DNA of 64,000 bases from Cyanoderma ruficeps (Eukaryota > Chordata > Aves > Passeriformes > Timaliidae). The notes beneath the pieces are model-generated. The model searched no databases. It had not been told where the DNA came from and worked only from the letters and a program-made list of their open reading frames with translations. Positions 1 to 13,100 of this stretch are shown piece by piece (positions within the stretch are counted from its first letter, which is position 1; every line of letters starts with the position of its first letter). Both the position numbers and the translations under genes were made by a program. The stretch spans positions 4,832,442 through 4,896,441 of the forward strand of contig VZDJ01000623.1 of assembly GCA_008694505.1 (NCBI GenBank), given 5' to 3'.

Positions 1-3000
1 TTAATAATTTTGATGATAAGCAGCTGGTGATTTTTGCCATCAATAAGAGAAGTAGTATCAGAGGGAGAACAAATGGGAAAAGGAGGAAAAACTAAAAGAG
101 AAAATGAAGAGTTGAATTAGTTTTTTTTATGAATGTCTGTTCTTTTTATCACATCTTTTAAGTGGTTTATACCCTGAGTGTTGAGAAAGCAGCATATTTA
201 ACTGATTCATTGGCCACTTCAAAAATAATTTGTAGTTATCATTGAGGTGTATTCTTATTATAACATCAATGGGTACAAGCTTACAAGTAAAAAGAATTTT
301 ATGTTCTTGTACCACTTTCATAATTTTTCATCCGTTCCCACCATAATATGATTTTCATATTGTTGGATCTTGGGTTAAGATTGATTCTCTGATGGACATG
401 AAGAAGACTTAGCCATTGTGCTCACTACATGCAAAAGAAATTATAAATAAGAAAGCAAACCAAAGCGGATTAGAATAGGGCAAAAAAAAACACAAACAAA
501 AAACCCAAGCAAATGAAGGAAACCCTTCCTCTCCAAAACAAAGCAATATAAAAAGCCCCATCTTACTTCCCAAATAATAACAGAGATTGTTATCAGGTGT
601 TTGTAGAAGAAACTGTTATGTACAAGAAGGTTATGAAAACATTGATCTCCCTAAAACCTAAGAAATTTCCTATAAAGTTAAATTTTTTTTAGTTATTAGA
701 ATTGATAGGGGTAAAACACATACAATTGAAAAATTATGCAAATTGTAATCTGTGGAAGGGAGCAGATTGGAACTCGAAAGAGAATAATCATGTGCTGTTT
801 AAAAATAGTGATGTTGCAAACACCAAAAAGGTAATACAAATATAACAAAATAGAATGAAGGAAAATTAGGATGCATATATTTATTCAAGCACTGGCCATT
901 GAAAGGATATTTTATGATGATTTTGAATTACTTGAAAAAATAATAAGTAATGGAATAGTAATAATTTCTGACTTTAGTGCAGTGGGGTTTTGTGTTTTTA
1001 TACTAATTTAAAGAAATTATCTAGAATGAGAGTAAGCCCCCTCAGGAACTGAATTTAAGCTGAAGTTGCTTAACAAACCTACAGATCAGATCCTGAGTAG
1101 GGAAATAGGTCGTAATCCTATAATTATACATGCACACAGCCTTTCTTTATGTGTGGTGGGAGTCCCAACTTATTTTAGCAATTTAAAATTTATCTTCTGA
1201 TAGCACCTTGGGAGCCTTCTATGGTCAGTAATGGAGCCAAAATCCGAAGTATCTCAGTCCTCACTCTGCTGTATTCTCATTAGTGTTCATGATTTACTCT
1301 GGCTGTAGTTTACAGCAGAGAGGAGCTGAGATAGTGTGCCATTAAGGAAAATAATTAACGTTTACTTTTTTAGCTTGTCATGAATATGTCTCATGAATAT
1401 ATGAAGAGATTCCTTCCACCACATGTAACCTCTTCATCTTTCATGACCTCTCTACAGCTTTGAACAGAAACCAGTACTTAGATGATTTAAAGAGTGTGAG
1501 GGGGAGATGGAAAAAGAACAACTACTGTAAATATAACTCAAAAAGTCACGACAAACTGGGAAGTTTAATGATTCTGTGGTTTCAGAAGACGATGTTCTGT
1601 CTGGCAAAAAGCTTTGTCAGAAGAAAGCTGTTACCACGTAGCTTGTGGTAAGGCCTTTCACTCAATATAGAGGTTTTTTGCTTGTTTGTTTGTTGGTGTT
1701 TTTGGGGGAGGATGATTGGGGTTTTGGGGGAGGATGTGGTGTTGAAATCAGTTAGTTGTTGGGTTTTTTTCCCCAAAGATTATGTGGACAATATTCATAG
1801 GCTGTCCTGCCTAAAGGCAGATGTCACTCTAGTGCAAAACAAAGCTGGCCCAGACAAAGGGAGCACTCTTCCTAAATAAAATGTTGGCTTCAGCTGCAGG
1901 TTAGCTAAGTTCTCACAGGGTTCATGGAACATTGATGAATCAGCTGAAGGCCTTGGTTTAACAGCAGGGACACTGCCTTTACTCCTTGCAAAGGTAGCTT
2001 TAACTGTTAAAAAATGAGATTTATGTGGAGCTAAGGAAGTTCTCCTCTCCATGTGACACTGACCAACACGACATCTGTTCCCAGTCACGCCCCAGAGAAA
2101 TACCAGCACTTCTGCACACTGGTCTTATTATCATCACAAGGTCAATCATGCATATTTTGAAGAATTACAGCAGATGACTAAGTTCTGTGGATCTGAATCC
2201 TGATTCATGATGTTGTTATTTTCTGATTTAACCTTTTATGAAAATTTATATTGATGGTTAGCATAAGATGTTTATGGTATTTTGAAGTTACCACAACTTC
2301 ACTCTATAAATATAATTTTTTAATTTATACAAAATATGAAAATATTGTATATTTTATAAAAAATAGATTTCGCTCAATTATGACTATTCAGCTAAGGAAA
2401 TGTGATTAATTGTATTGACTGATTTGACCTATTTATATGAAATAAAACTTGCAAGATTGGAACAATATCCTGAAAATTGTCAGACATAGCTGCTCTGGAC
2501 CTGTTTTTTGCTACCATGAATGGGTGGAGGCAGTTGAATTTTGCCCAGGATGTCAGCATGATGGTGACTGATCCAGTGCACAGCCATTTCTACAAAAGAA
2601 TCCAGTAAAACCCTTCCTTGATCTAGCTGATAATTAGAAGCATGGACCCCTTTGCACTGCAGACATTAGCAAGGATAATTAAATAGTCTTTTCAGCTACT
2701 GTCACTTCTGCTACAGAACTAAAAAATAACCCTAGAGTTCAGATGCAGCAGTGTCTCTTTCCTCATTATTGCAAATGAGTGTAGGCACAAAGCTGATAAT
2801 TTTACTTACACATGTGTTTGCATGCATTACCCTATTGGTGTCTTTACTCCGTGTACGGGAGGGGAGATGCATGATCAAAGCAAGGGATCAGTAACTTGCT
2901 CTGAGTTATTTATGGTCTTTGAAACAAGACACTGTACTTCAAACAGATTTTTGTGGAAACAAGAAAAGCCATTTTTAAAAGTGCGTAGTAGAGGGTAGAA

Positions 3001-4576
3001 AGAGGAGTTATCTTTCTCAGTTTACCGTTAAAATAATTTTAATCTCTGTAAAACCAAGAAAGATAAGACAGTTAAGCTTTGGATGTTGATGACTGGAACA
3101 GAAAATTTCAGCTAAAATTCAAGTTACTGATCCTAAATTTTGAAACTAAATCTACCTACAGATAACTGTTCAAAGGAATACAACTTTTGAAATTTCAGAT
3201 GTCTGTAATATTTTAATAAACCTAGAGTGCATGGTGACACACAGTCTAACCACAGATTAGCCCATCATGCCATAAAATAAAGAAAAAAAATTTTTTTTTT
3301 TAATTCACCTGAACCTGGAAGAGAAAACACTTGCCACAGATTTTGAACTATTAACAGTAACCATAACCTAGAATGAATCATATTCCCTATGTACTTTTAT
3401 GGTGTTTTTTTCCCTAATTAAAAGTACATGCTTGAATAACCTAAATTAACATACTGACATTTTCTAAATACAGGCTGAAGTAATTTCATCCCTGGAAGGT
3501 GAACCAGGATAATTCCATAAAATAATAGATGAAACATACCAAACAAATCTCTGTGTGCCCCTTGTTATCTAATCATGTCCTAAGGATTGAAGGTCTTCAA
3601 GTCGTTCACTGGTTGTAACTGGTATAAATGTAACAGGTTCAGCCTATAGCAGCGTCTAGTTTTTATATTTTAAATCAGTTGTAAATTTATTTTCACAATA
3701 TAATAAATACAATAAATTTGTTATATTCTTCAAAACATCTGTAACTTTCAAGTTTTGGGTTTTTTTTTTTTTGTGACTTGACAACAAATGCTATAAAAGG
3801 CTTTGTTTGAAGACCTCTTCTCTAAAATAATGTTTTAAGTCCTTGGCTCATTTTGCTGTGATGCACTTCCCTACCCATGCTAAGAATTGTACTTCTGGAA
3901 GGAAAATTAAATTGCACATGTGTTTCATACTACATGAAACTGTTCAATGGTAGAAAAATTCTGCATATAAACTAGAAGTCCTCTTTTATCCACTGCACCT
4001 GATAGCTAATAATTCTTAAAAGGACTATTAATTTTTTTTGCATACATGGAAATTGAAAAATTCAAAGATCTGTGCTTGAAAAATGCATCCCAACTTATGC
4101 CAGTTATACAAGACAAGATAAAGCATGTACTTATTTAGTCAGAAAATGGCACTAGTATTGAAGATGCAAATTTAGCTGACTAGGTTCAAACCAAATTAAA
4201 ACCAGCCAGCAAAGCACCAAAAATCCTAATAAATGGGTACCTTGATATCAGTATCTGGTAAGTAGATAAATAATTTTGAAGACAACATTCTTCTGAGTTT
4301 GTAGAAAATTAACTTGGGAAAAAAAAATGTCATTCTGATTCATTGTGGCAGAAGGCAGAGAGTGCTGGAGAAGAGGATAAGGAAAAAGATTTTCTCTATT
4401 GCTTGTAATGGCCGTTAGAAACCTACTGGGAACAATTTTGTTTTCTTAAACTAACTGCTCTAAACTGCCTGACTGCAATCCTGACCTATCATCATAGTAA
4501 CAGATAATGTCATAACACAGATCCATCACAATTTATTATCTAAATATATTGCATATCTTTTACTCTTTTCTCGCAG
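1..4576. other. Non-coding AT-rich sequence, no supported gene
   Basis: I see no supported gene here. Open stretches are short and have no splice context that would make them convincing. The minus-strand open stretch around 1795-2109 (104 codons) lies in slightly GC-richer sequence, but its translation shows no recognisable domain. Minor features are a 22-bp-period G-rich duplication (1701-1736) and an A8/T10 run near 3283-3302. The acceptor-like site before 1374 (branch-point-like TAAC, then a T tract and TTTAG) leads into a frame that stays open for 28 codons, but the only donor nearby is weak. Confidence 0.6.
1701..1736 (+). repeat. Short G-rich direct duplication
   Basis: The 14-mer TTTGGGGGAGGATG occurs at 1701-1714 and again at 1723-1736, a period of 22 bp. 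The stretch has three runs of four or more G separated by short spacers, plus GG pairs. It falls just short of the canonical four-run quadruplex pattern. It looks like a local slippage duplication. Confidence 0.7.
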
Positions 4577-4671
4577 TGTTCTCCAGCAGTCTGAAGCTGC
4601 TTTTGACGACAGTTCTGGAAAATGAAAAAGTCGTGGAATGTGTGGGAACCAAGAGCCTGGGACACTACTGA
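4577..4671 (+). CDS. Candidate coding exon, unidentified (terminal or weak-donor internal)
   Basis: A strong acceptor (pyrimidine tract ending TTTTCTCGCAG at 4576) is followed by one open frame. It uses TG as the last two bases of a split codon and then runs 30 codons to a TGA at 4669-4671. The peptide begins FSSSLKLLLTTVLENEKVVE and reads like a helical repeat segment. The stretch contains three CpGs (one of them in the acceptor), unusual for this CpG-poor window. Two readings are possible: a last exon, with an AATAAA signal at 5034-5039 and a roughly 370-base 3' UTR; or an internal exon ending at 4641 before a weak donor (GTGGGA), which leaves phase 0 and would fit the exon at 17751. Alternatively it is chance. 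No homologue is recognised. Confidence 0.35.
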
Positions 4672-7600
4672 ACTGTCATAACTTGAAAACTGTGTCATCC
4701 GTGAAATAACACATGCCCCAGTTTATATTGCACTGTTTAGATTAAAACATAAACTGTAGCACATGGAAATTTCTTTCTATGCTCTGTGTGCCAGTGCCTA
4801 GGATTAAAGCTGGAGGCTCAGCTCTCCAAGTCTGGGACTACGAACCTCAAAATCCCACTCAGACATCACTTATCTCTCTTCAATTTAAGGATCTGATTTA
4901 TTTTTACACTGAGGTTTTACCATTGCTTTAAGTTCCTTCTCTGTATAATTCAGAAACTGGATAGCCCATGGTGCCTACCTTGTGCTTTTATTTTAATTTT
5001 TTCTTTTTTCCTTTTTTTTTTTTTGTTTGACTAAATAAATTGTGAATTGAAGACTATGGAGTTCTGAATAGGAAATCGGAGTCTGTAAATACTGTAATGT
5101 GGATATAGTGAAGCAACTGCTAATAGCGATATATTAATATACTATCAGGAAACTCTAGTGACAGCTTGAACAGGAGTTAGAAGCAGAAAAAATTGAAATT
5201 GGTTTTGTATTCTTATCACCAGCCACTCTTTTGTTTGTGTCTCTGGATAAACTGCAGAGGCACAATTTTTCACAGGAACCAAGTTATAAAATGGAGATTA
5301 GAGCACCACTCCACTTTTGAGAAACTCTGTGAGGTCAAAAAGACAAAAAATTTGCAAGTAGTTTGGAAGGTGACACCTCAGGTCAGGATTGTGCATCGTG
5401 CAATCTTAGATACTTAGGAGGAAGCCTGATTTTAAGTACTTCTCATTGTCAGGCCTCAAGGTAGAGTTTTCAACAGATAATTATGGCAGAAATTGCCCAG
5501 CTCTTTCTTATGCTGAGACTGAGAATTAGAATCATGTGGAGACCAGAAGATACCTTCAGGAAAGGATTTTGAGGCATTAAAATGTGTATCACTGGGAATC
5601 AGAATTATCCCACAGAAATGCTGGTGCTGTTTGGGAAGAATAATAAGAAGGGATTATTGTCCTTATGTTTTCTGGTTGAGAAGTTCTCTGTTATCAGATT
5701 TCATCGGGAAAGTATGTTTAATCACTGATCATGTCACTGCTTAACTTTCAATTTTGGAAAAGTCTTCCGATTTTTCTTTTTTCCCCTCAGTAAGAGATGT
5801 TCTATAGTCCTTTAATCATTTTCCTGGATTTCTCTGAGCCATTTATAATTTTTCATCATATTTCTTTAAACACATAATTGGACACAATAATCTAGCACTT
5901 ATGGCTTCATTGCCAGTACAGATGTAACCTACTCTCTTCACATATACTTGGCATTTTCTCTACTAAAACGTTCAAGGACTTTTGTATTCCACAATGAAAA
6001 CTCATGTTCAAGTAATTATCCATGCTGACCTCTAAGTCACTCAATATTTCTCTCATTCCTTAGAATTCCCAATCCTGAAGAATGACTTACATTCCTTATG
6101 CATAATTATGTTCTTTCCACTTGGCAATCTTGAAATACACATCATTTTCCCACAGTGTGTTTACCAAGAAACTGACTTCATTCTGCATATGGGACATAGT
6201 GTTTTTGCTGCTACTGATTCTCTTGATCTTTATGTCATTACAAAACTTTATAATAATCTATTTACATTGTATTTTCTCAAGTGTTTAATTAAAAAGGTTA
6301 AATAGTATGTATTCAAGAATTGGAATATACAGGCTGACATTAAAATTATTACTTTATGGCAGTAATACTTATTAAAAAATATTTAGTTTGTCTTAACATT
6401 TTACATGTGTAATACTGTCAGTTATCAACACATATCATCATATATGTTTCCTGCTTTTTTTTTGCTGAATATTTATCACTGTAAGATCTTCTTCTTTTCT
6501 ATCATAGTTATTAGTTAATTAACTGATGCTCGCAGCTTCCTTCCATGTCTGTTGCAGCTAGCAGAGCTTTCTTCCTCAGCAGAAATTTTGACATTTTTGG
6601 CACTTTAGGAATTCCCAATTATCTGTCACACTTAATTACTTTCTCCCAGTAGACTTTGCTCATAATTGTTATCATGTTCACAAAGCTAGCTTATAAAATT
6701 TAAATGAACTGTAAATATAGTGGAGGTTGGGATGCTTCAGACATAATTGACTGCTTATATCTTTTACTCCACAGTTGTTCATTTTTGCCTGAGATTAATG
6801 ATTCTTTCCATGTGAAGACCATATGCATTGAGTGCCACCTTTTTTCAGACAAAATTTTATAATTTTATAAACTGTGAAAATATTGAAGGGCTCCTTGTAT
6901 TTGACTTCCAACATGCCTCAGTAAGAATGGAAATCCCTGACATTAATGCATTTTCTTCAACCTCCACAGGATGTATTGGTCTTCAGGAAGTTGATCATCC
7001 AATTCTTTAGTGTGCTTTGGTGATCTGCAGCTACACTTTTACTGCTTTATTCATTACCACAGTAACTCCAAATTGGTAAAGTTTGTTTCACAATCCTGCT
7101 AATTTTAAAAAAGTTCCAATTATTTTTAACATATTGTATCTTTTCCTTCTTTTTTTCCCACCGATGTCTTCCTGTATAGGTTATAATCATCAATGGAATG
7201 ACTCCAGTAATACAAATTTTATAGCATAATTTCATTCAGGAATGAGTGAGACATTACAACCCAAATTCAGTAATTTTGAAGTAGGTCAAATTCATCACAG
7301 ACTTGAGAAATTTCATTTTCACTTGTTTATATCCTAGACAGAAATTAAATCGTTTCTCCTTTGTGTCCATCTGAGGCTTGGTGATGCAGAATCCTTCTTT
7401 CATGGTTTCTTATTTCATAGTTCTAAGTGCATAGGTGTATATTTATATTTTTTCACCTCTTCTCTTTCTTTTTATGTTTATCCCTCCTGGCTACTTTAAC
7501 CATACCATTCATGGAAGATTGATTCCAGGAAGCTCTAACAAGAGAACATCCTTCTTTTGCCGTACAAGGAGGTTATAACGTCTTCTGACCCTTGACTGCT

Positions 7601-7688
7601 TCTCCTCATGACACAGGATGAATCTCTGGGAAATGCTTTAATGTTTTTCTCTTTCAATCCCCTTGGAGGTCTCCAGAGTCTTTTGCAA
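4672..7688. other. Non-coding sequence (possible 3' UTR, then intron or intergenic)
   Basis: The first part may be 3' UTR of the candidate exon at 4577, since a polyadenylation-like AATAAA lies at 5034-5039 after a long T tract. The rest shows no supported gene. Around 6500-6660 the sequence is richer in homeodomain-like TAAT cores and looks less randomised, which could mark a conserved element. An acceptor-like site before 6970 (CTTCAACCTCCACAG) opens a 16-codon frame up to a weak GTGATC donor at 7020; I do not regard it as established. Confidence 0.45.
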
Positions 7689-8150
7689 TTAGTCAGGTAT
7701 TGTGCTATCATTTGTAGCTGTGATCATGTTTTTTAGGACCACTTTAAGCTGCAAGGCCTTTTCCTGGCTACCTGCAAAGCAAACTGGAATAATTCTGGTC
7801 TTGTAACTGCATCTTCTGTCCTGGCTCCAAGGGAAAGCACAACATTCTTTTGTTGGCCAGCTGATCGCAGTGCACTTATTATCTTCTTTGCAGGACAAAA
7901 TATCAATGTCGGGTGTTTCCTTTCCATGGGTCATTGAAGACCTTTCTGTGTCCTTTAAGAACAGCTTCGTGCCTGTTTCTAACCCCCAAATTCCATTGAT
8001 GGAGAAGGTCCACAAAGTTCTACCTTCAAGGTGAAATGTAGTGCATTCTTTGGTGGTGTGTTTCGGAGAGGCCCAGGGACACAGGTTTAGCTGTGAAATA
8101 GTGACTGCTAACTGAGTGGTCCCTATTCTGGGCAACACATGAGGTGAGTT
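7689..8150 (-). other. Minus-strand open stretch, possible exon or old gene relic
   Basis: Read on the minus strand, a good acceptor (TTCTTATTTTTACCACAG) ends at 8151. From base 8150 the frame stays open for 153 codons to a TAA at 7691-7689, the longest open stretch in the window. The peptide has about nine Cys and no signal or domain that I recognise. A second frame (about 7927-7733) overlaps it and reads in a more protein-like way, with segments such as KKIISALRSAGQQKNVVLSL. Donor-like GTAG sites follow CTTGAAG and TTTGCAG. The region has more CpG than its surroundings. It could be a real minus-strand exon, a frameshifted processed copy, or chance; a run this long is expected about once in a window of this size. 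Confidence 0.2.
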
Positions 8151-9940
8151 CTGTGGTAAAAATAAGAAGTGACAGGAAATCCAGACATTACTATATAAGT
8201 GTACAATTCAGGCAAATGTGGGTTATACTAAAGACTGACAAACACATACATGAATAAATAATATTTGAAGGATCAAATTAAGATAATCTTGCTTCTTTAG
8301 TTTTAAATTCTGTATTCCCTTCTTTAATAATACTAGTGGTACTAAATTGTAGATGTAATTTTTTAAATAAAAATTTAATATAGCTTTTAAAATAAGTGGC
8401 TGTCATAGTTGGTATAGCTTTAATCAGGGTCACACCTAGTAATTTTCTTCTAGAATCATTCCTTACTTCTGTGGAGGGGGTCAAAACTATGAAAAGTACT
8501 AACCACCTTGAGATCATTAAAACAAAAATAAGCAGAAAGAAATTAAATATTTTCACACACGAACAATTCTCTGTAGACTTTAGAACTCCCTTTCACCATA
8601 TACAATCTCTAAGGCCTAGCATTTCATATCCTTTTCTTTCATTTTTGTATGGCTAAAACAGTGCATTGCACTAGAGAATACCCTGTGATTTATCATTGCT
8701 GGTTTAATCAGGGAACTGCTCTTTCAGAAAAACTGTTTGCCTGAAATGCTGTCCCTGATGTACCATTTAGTTAGATTGGAAAAACAGTGGCAGATTCTGT
8801 GGCCCTTTTCAGGTTAAAAACTTGATAATTTTCCATTTCTTTGTAAGTCCTTTTCTAATAAATCTCTGTGTCTGCTTCTCACATTACTTGCCAGCTTAAC
8901 ATTTTGTCCTAGAAGGAGGTTTAATTAGCTGAGGAGCTAACAAGCTGAATAGATGTCCAAACACTCAACTATTAAATGTTATTCAAACATTCTAATATTA
9001 TATATTGAATTTTACAGTCAATTCCAGAATGCTCTCTAAAGTAGGCTTGCCATGTCTTTCCTGAAAGAGCAGGTGGTGAAGAAGATGAAGCTTAAAGGTA
9101 CAGGTTTTTAAAACTTTCATTTTGTTCCATAGATAGATAAATATCAATGGTTTCACAATTTTCCCCAATCTTGGTGCACGCTCTGTCACATTCTTAGCCA
9201 GCTAGTGACTATATAAAATCAACAGAATACAAACTTTTTTGGTTTGTTATTCCTTTTGTCCAAATTTGACCTGCTGATACACACCCACCAATGTCTTATA
9301 CGGAGCATAGTCCTGATTTCCCTTTTCCTCAAAGGAGTATCAAGTGAGTTAAACTTCCCATATAGTCTTATTTCTTTAAAATTCAAAACCCCTTATGAAT
9401 ACATAAGTTTTTCTACTTTTACTGCTGCAAGTGCTTACAAAAAGTTCAGTTAAATGGCTGAGCAAGCATTGGCCCTGGAGTGATTGGTGAATTAAATGGT
9501 GTAAGGGAGAGCTTGGAGGATTTCCCTTACTGCTTTTGAGCTGCATCTTGGTTCTGAAGGCTGGCTTAGTAACAAGAAAATTGATGTGATCCTCTAGGTA
9601 ATGAAGCTTTTAAGCCAAATTGTTAACTACTGAAACCTGGGGAACAACTTGTGAAGTCAAACTCAGCTGTCTTCCAGTCACATCCATATTCTTGCTCTCA
9701 CTGGGACTGACTTTGTTGTTAGAATTTAAATCAGTCCTTCTTTCCTAGCCCAGCTTTATAAGATTTCTTTCAAATTGGTGCAAGTCCCTTATGTAGATAT
9801 TTTTCAAAAGTTTTAACTCTTAACTGAATTAGTTTAGTTTGAGACAGTAAATTAGGAAATTAAATTGGTTGAAGGAATAAGAAACTCTCTTAAATATATT
9901 TTCATATAAAATGTCCGGTAAAGTTGGACATTAAGTTATT
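8151..9940. other. Non-coding sequence, nothing recognised
   Basis: Both strands lack supported exons, RNA genes or recognisable interspersed repeats. Short open stretches around 8278-8656 overlap on opposite strands and have low-complexity AT-rich translations, as expected by chance. Confidence 0.55.
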
Positions 9941-10160
9941 AGAGAGCATCCTGAGGAGGGTCATGGGGACAGTGGAGGGTCTGGAGGAGAAGTTTTAGGA
10001 AGAGCAGCTGAGATCACTTGATTTGTTCATCTTGGAGGAGATGAGCAGAGACCTCATGGTGATTTTCAACCTCCCCAGGAGGGAAAGTGGAGGAACAAGG
10101 TCAGGAGGCAGACTTGATGATCCTGATGGGTCCCATCCAACTCAGAAGATTCTATGAAAT
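9941..10160 (+). mobile_element. CR1 LINE 3' fragment, degenerate
   Basis: The sequence follows the 3' part of avian CR1 elements in order. It begins with a segment like AGAGCATCCTGAGGAGGGTC, continues with GAGCAGAGACCTCATGG, and ends in the CR1 3' UTR signature (GGTCCCATCCAACTC, then GATTCTATGAAAT, close to the ATTCTATG 3' repeat). The middle of the usual 3' region is missing and many positions have diverged, so this is an old, internally deleted, non-functional copy in plus orientation. No target-site duplication is evident. Confidence 0.85.
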
Positions 10161-13100
10161 CTAGTTTAAAATGATCCAGCTCTTGCTGAATGAACAACAG
10201 CTAAATGAGGTGTAACTTTGTGGCACCTAGACTTAGTCACATATGTGAATGATTTAGGAACATGATGAAAAACACTTGAATTTACTACTATTTTTGTTTT
10301 AGACAGTCCAGAAAATACAGAAAATATGCATCAAGTCAGAAGCACAAAACACGTGCCAGGTCTTTCACGCTGTGTTGAATAGAAAACAAGCACTAATATC
10401 AGGCAGTGTGGCTTTCCCCAAACCTCCAGTAGCATGTCTGCCACCCAAATTGAAAAAATGTGTGTGGTGATATCATTTTAGACAGCAATGCTTTGCCTGT
10501 AAAACATTACTGCCTGGTAATTGATTTCAAAGATACAAATAGAAGAAGTTATAATAATAGTAAATTAAGGGGGGATTTTAATTTTTCTAGGAAAGTGTCT
10601 CAGAGATGTTTAAGTCTCTTGTGTCATCTCCTTCATTAATTTTCAGTGAAATAGTTTTTCTTGAATATAAATTACTCTTATCAGCAAATTAAGCTGTTAC
10701 AAAGGAATGGCAAAGGTGCACAGAAAGGAACACACAACCAAGAAAATAAGAGTTTGATCATCTGTGCTAATAAGAGGTGGTCGAAACTGGTCTAAAGTAA
10801 AATTAGTTTGATGGAGTCACAACTTTATAAATGGATAAAAAAACATCTTCTGAATTGTATGGAGGGATGTCACACTGAAATTCTGCAAGGAAAATTAAAG
10901 TAGGAAAATATTTTGCAGGACTAAGTTCAGATAGAGATGGCATTCACTAATCTAAACAGAATTACACCTGATCTGAAAATAGTGATAGACCAGAAATTAT
11001 CAGCAGACTATTTTGTAAGCACATTGATTATTATAAGATTTTAGTATTATAAACAAGAGGAAACTTATATTTTTCTTAACATAGAGTTCTCTGAAGGGCT
11101 AAGTATCCTCACTGTACTATTACATATAGAATGAACCTTAGACATTAGAGTGAAAATAATTAGGAAACTTCTTTTTTTTCTCTGGGCTTTGGGTTTTCAT
11201 CTCAGTATCTTTGTTCCCATTGACACTGCACTGAGGAATGTTGTGAGACCTCAATGAGCTGTGAATCTGGTGCACCAATTCTAATACTCTTAAAAGCATA
11301 TTCTTTGCATTAACCTCCATAATCCCCTCTGAATAGGTTTTTTTCTAGACTTTGCCTCCTACACATTCCCTATCTGTTCCAGCAGCACCAGAAATACACC
11401 ACTTGTCAAAGTGATCTGTCAGAATAATGCTAATGTAATCATGGACTAATAATCTTAGATTGCTACAAGTAACACTGTTTACTAGAAGTCTTCATTTAAA
11501 AAACCAAGGGAAAACAAAGGAAGAAAATAAGGGTAGTTAGTTAATATGATACAAATGGGTGACGATAAGTTCCTTCCTAGCCTACCTACAGTTCTGCTCC
11601 TTGTCAGAGAAGGTACTTTCCACAAGCTCTCTCACATGGCTTTGCTGGCATCTCGCTCACTTTCCTGGAGGATGTGTAGGAGTTGCTGTCCTGTTTTCTG
11701 CAGAGGAGCTCAGTACAGCTGTTGAATTTTGTCTCCATGGACAAAACTGCTAAAAATTATATGCCTTAGAGTTGTGCCTCAATAGGGAAAAAAAAATTCA
11801 AAAATCACCCAAGAAAAATGACCTGATGTACTTGTAATATTGTTGGTTTACTCTTCTACTCCTGTGTACTGTTATTCAAATGCTGGTGACTCAGACTCCA
11901 GGGAAGTATGCATGAGTTTCACACCTACTCTTTAAGGCAGCAAAGCAAAAGTGATCTTGTTGCCTTGTGCTCTCATTTCTCTCACTTCCCATTTCTCTTT
12001 CTCACTCATTTAATTTGCTCCTGCTTCTTTCAGCTTGATAGGGCATGACTGGCGGGGAAGTGTCCATGAAAGTGGGATGCTGAATGTCCAGTGCATAGAT
12101 CACTGCATATGTCAGTGAGCAAAACTCACTTCTGCATGTGAACTAAATCTTTGCATAACAGAAACACTGCAGCAGTCATACTTTTAAATAGATTTGTCAT
12201 GTTGATAAAAGCATTAAAATATACCCAAACTATATTTCAACAAGAAAAACATATGGCTTTATAGTCTTAATGTAATACTGGAATACTTCTGTGCTTTCAT
12301 TGTGACTCAGTTCAGTTCTGCAATTCCTGCTAATGTTATGTAGTTATGTGTTGTTAATTTTTAGTGTGCTTCCAGCTGTAATCACTCTCACATAAAAAGT
12401 CAACTGCTACAAAGCTGGCATGCTTCTGCTGTTAGTATTATGAATCCTAACACACTCCACATGGACTACTCCCATGCCATTGTCAAATATTTGTTCACAT
12501 CAGAGCTGTGTGTTTAATTATTTTTCCAGTACATCCATAAAGCTTGAAAAGGAATCCTTCTGGAATGAAGCAGTGTGAGTTTTTCATTGCTATCACCAAA
12601 CCAAACAACTTCTGGCTCAGATTCTGTACTTGGACAAAAAAAAAAAATCATCTGAGACAAAAAGGAACACATTTGAGTATATTTAAAAAAAATAGTTGGT
12701 GGATATACATAGAACTCACAAAATAACTCTACTTTCAAGTTACAAAATAACTTATATTTGTAGTATTTCCCTATGCTTATGGAACATCCTGCTCTGCTTC
12801 AGGAATTTTAAATCTAAGTATGAGAATGTTCTCAATCATCCTGTTTTATATCTCAGATTGAGCTATTTTAGGTCTTTTGTGTTTAAATTATTTCATTTTG
12901 TGTAAACTACTTGGATATTCTCTAAACCTGAGACTGTATATCACATCTCTAGGATGCATACCCTAAATTCTGTGCTGCAGATGGATTATCTCACAGTCCT
13001 GTTTTGTGCTTCAGAGAACATCTGAATGTTCTGTATGGATGAACTGAGGTAAACAGCTTAAAAGTGTTACCCAAGGCAGTCTTGAGAGTTAAGAGTTCAA

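Noticed and set aside
1795..2109. Minus-strand 104-codon open stretch
   Set aside because: No recognisable motif or splice context; kept only as slightly GC-richer sequence.
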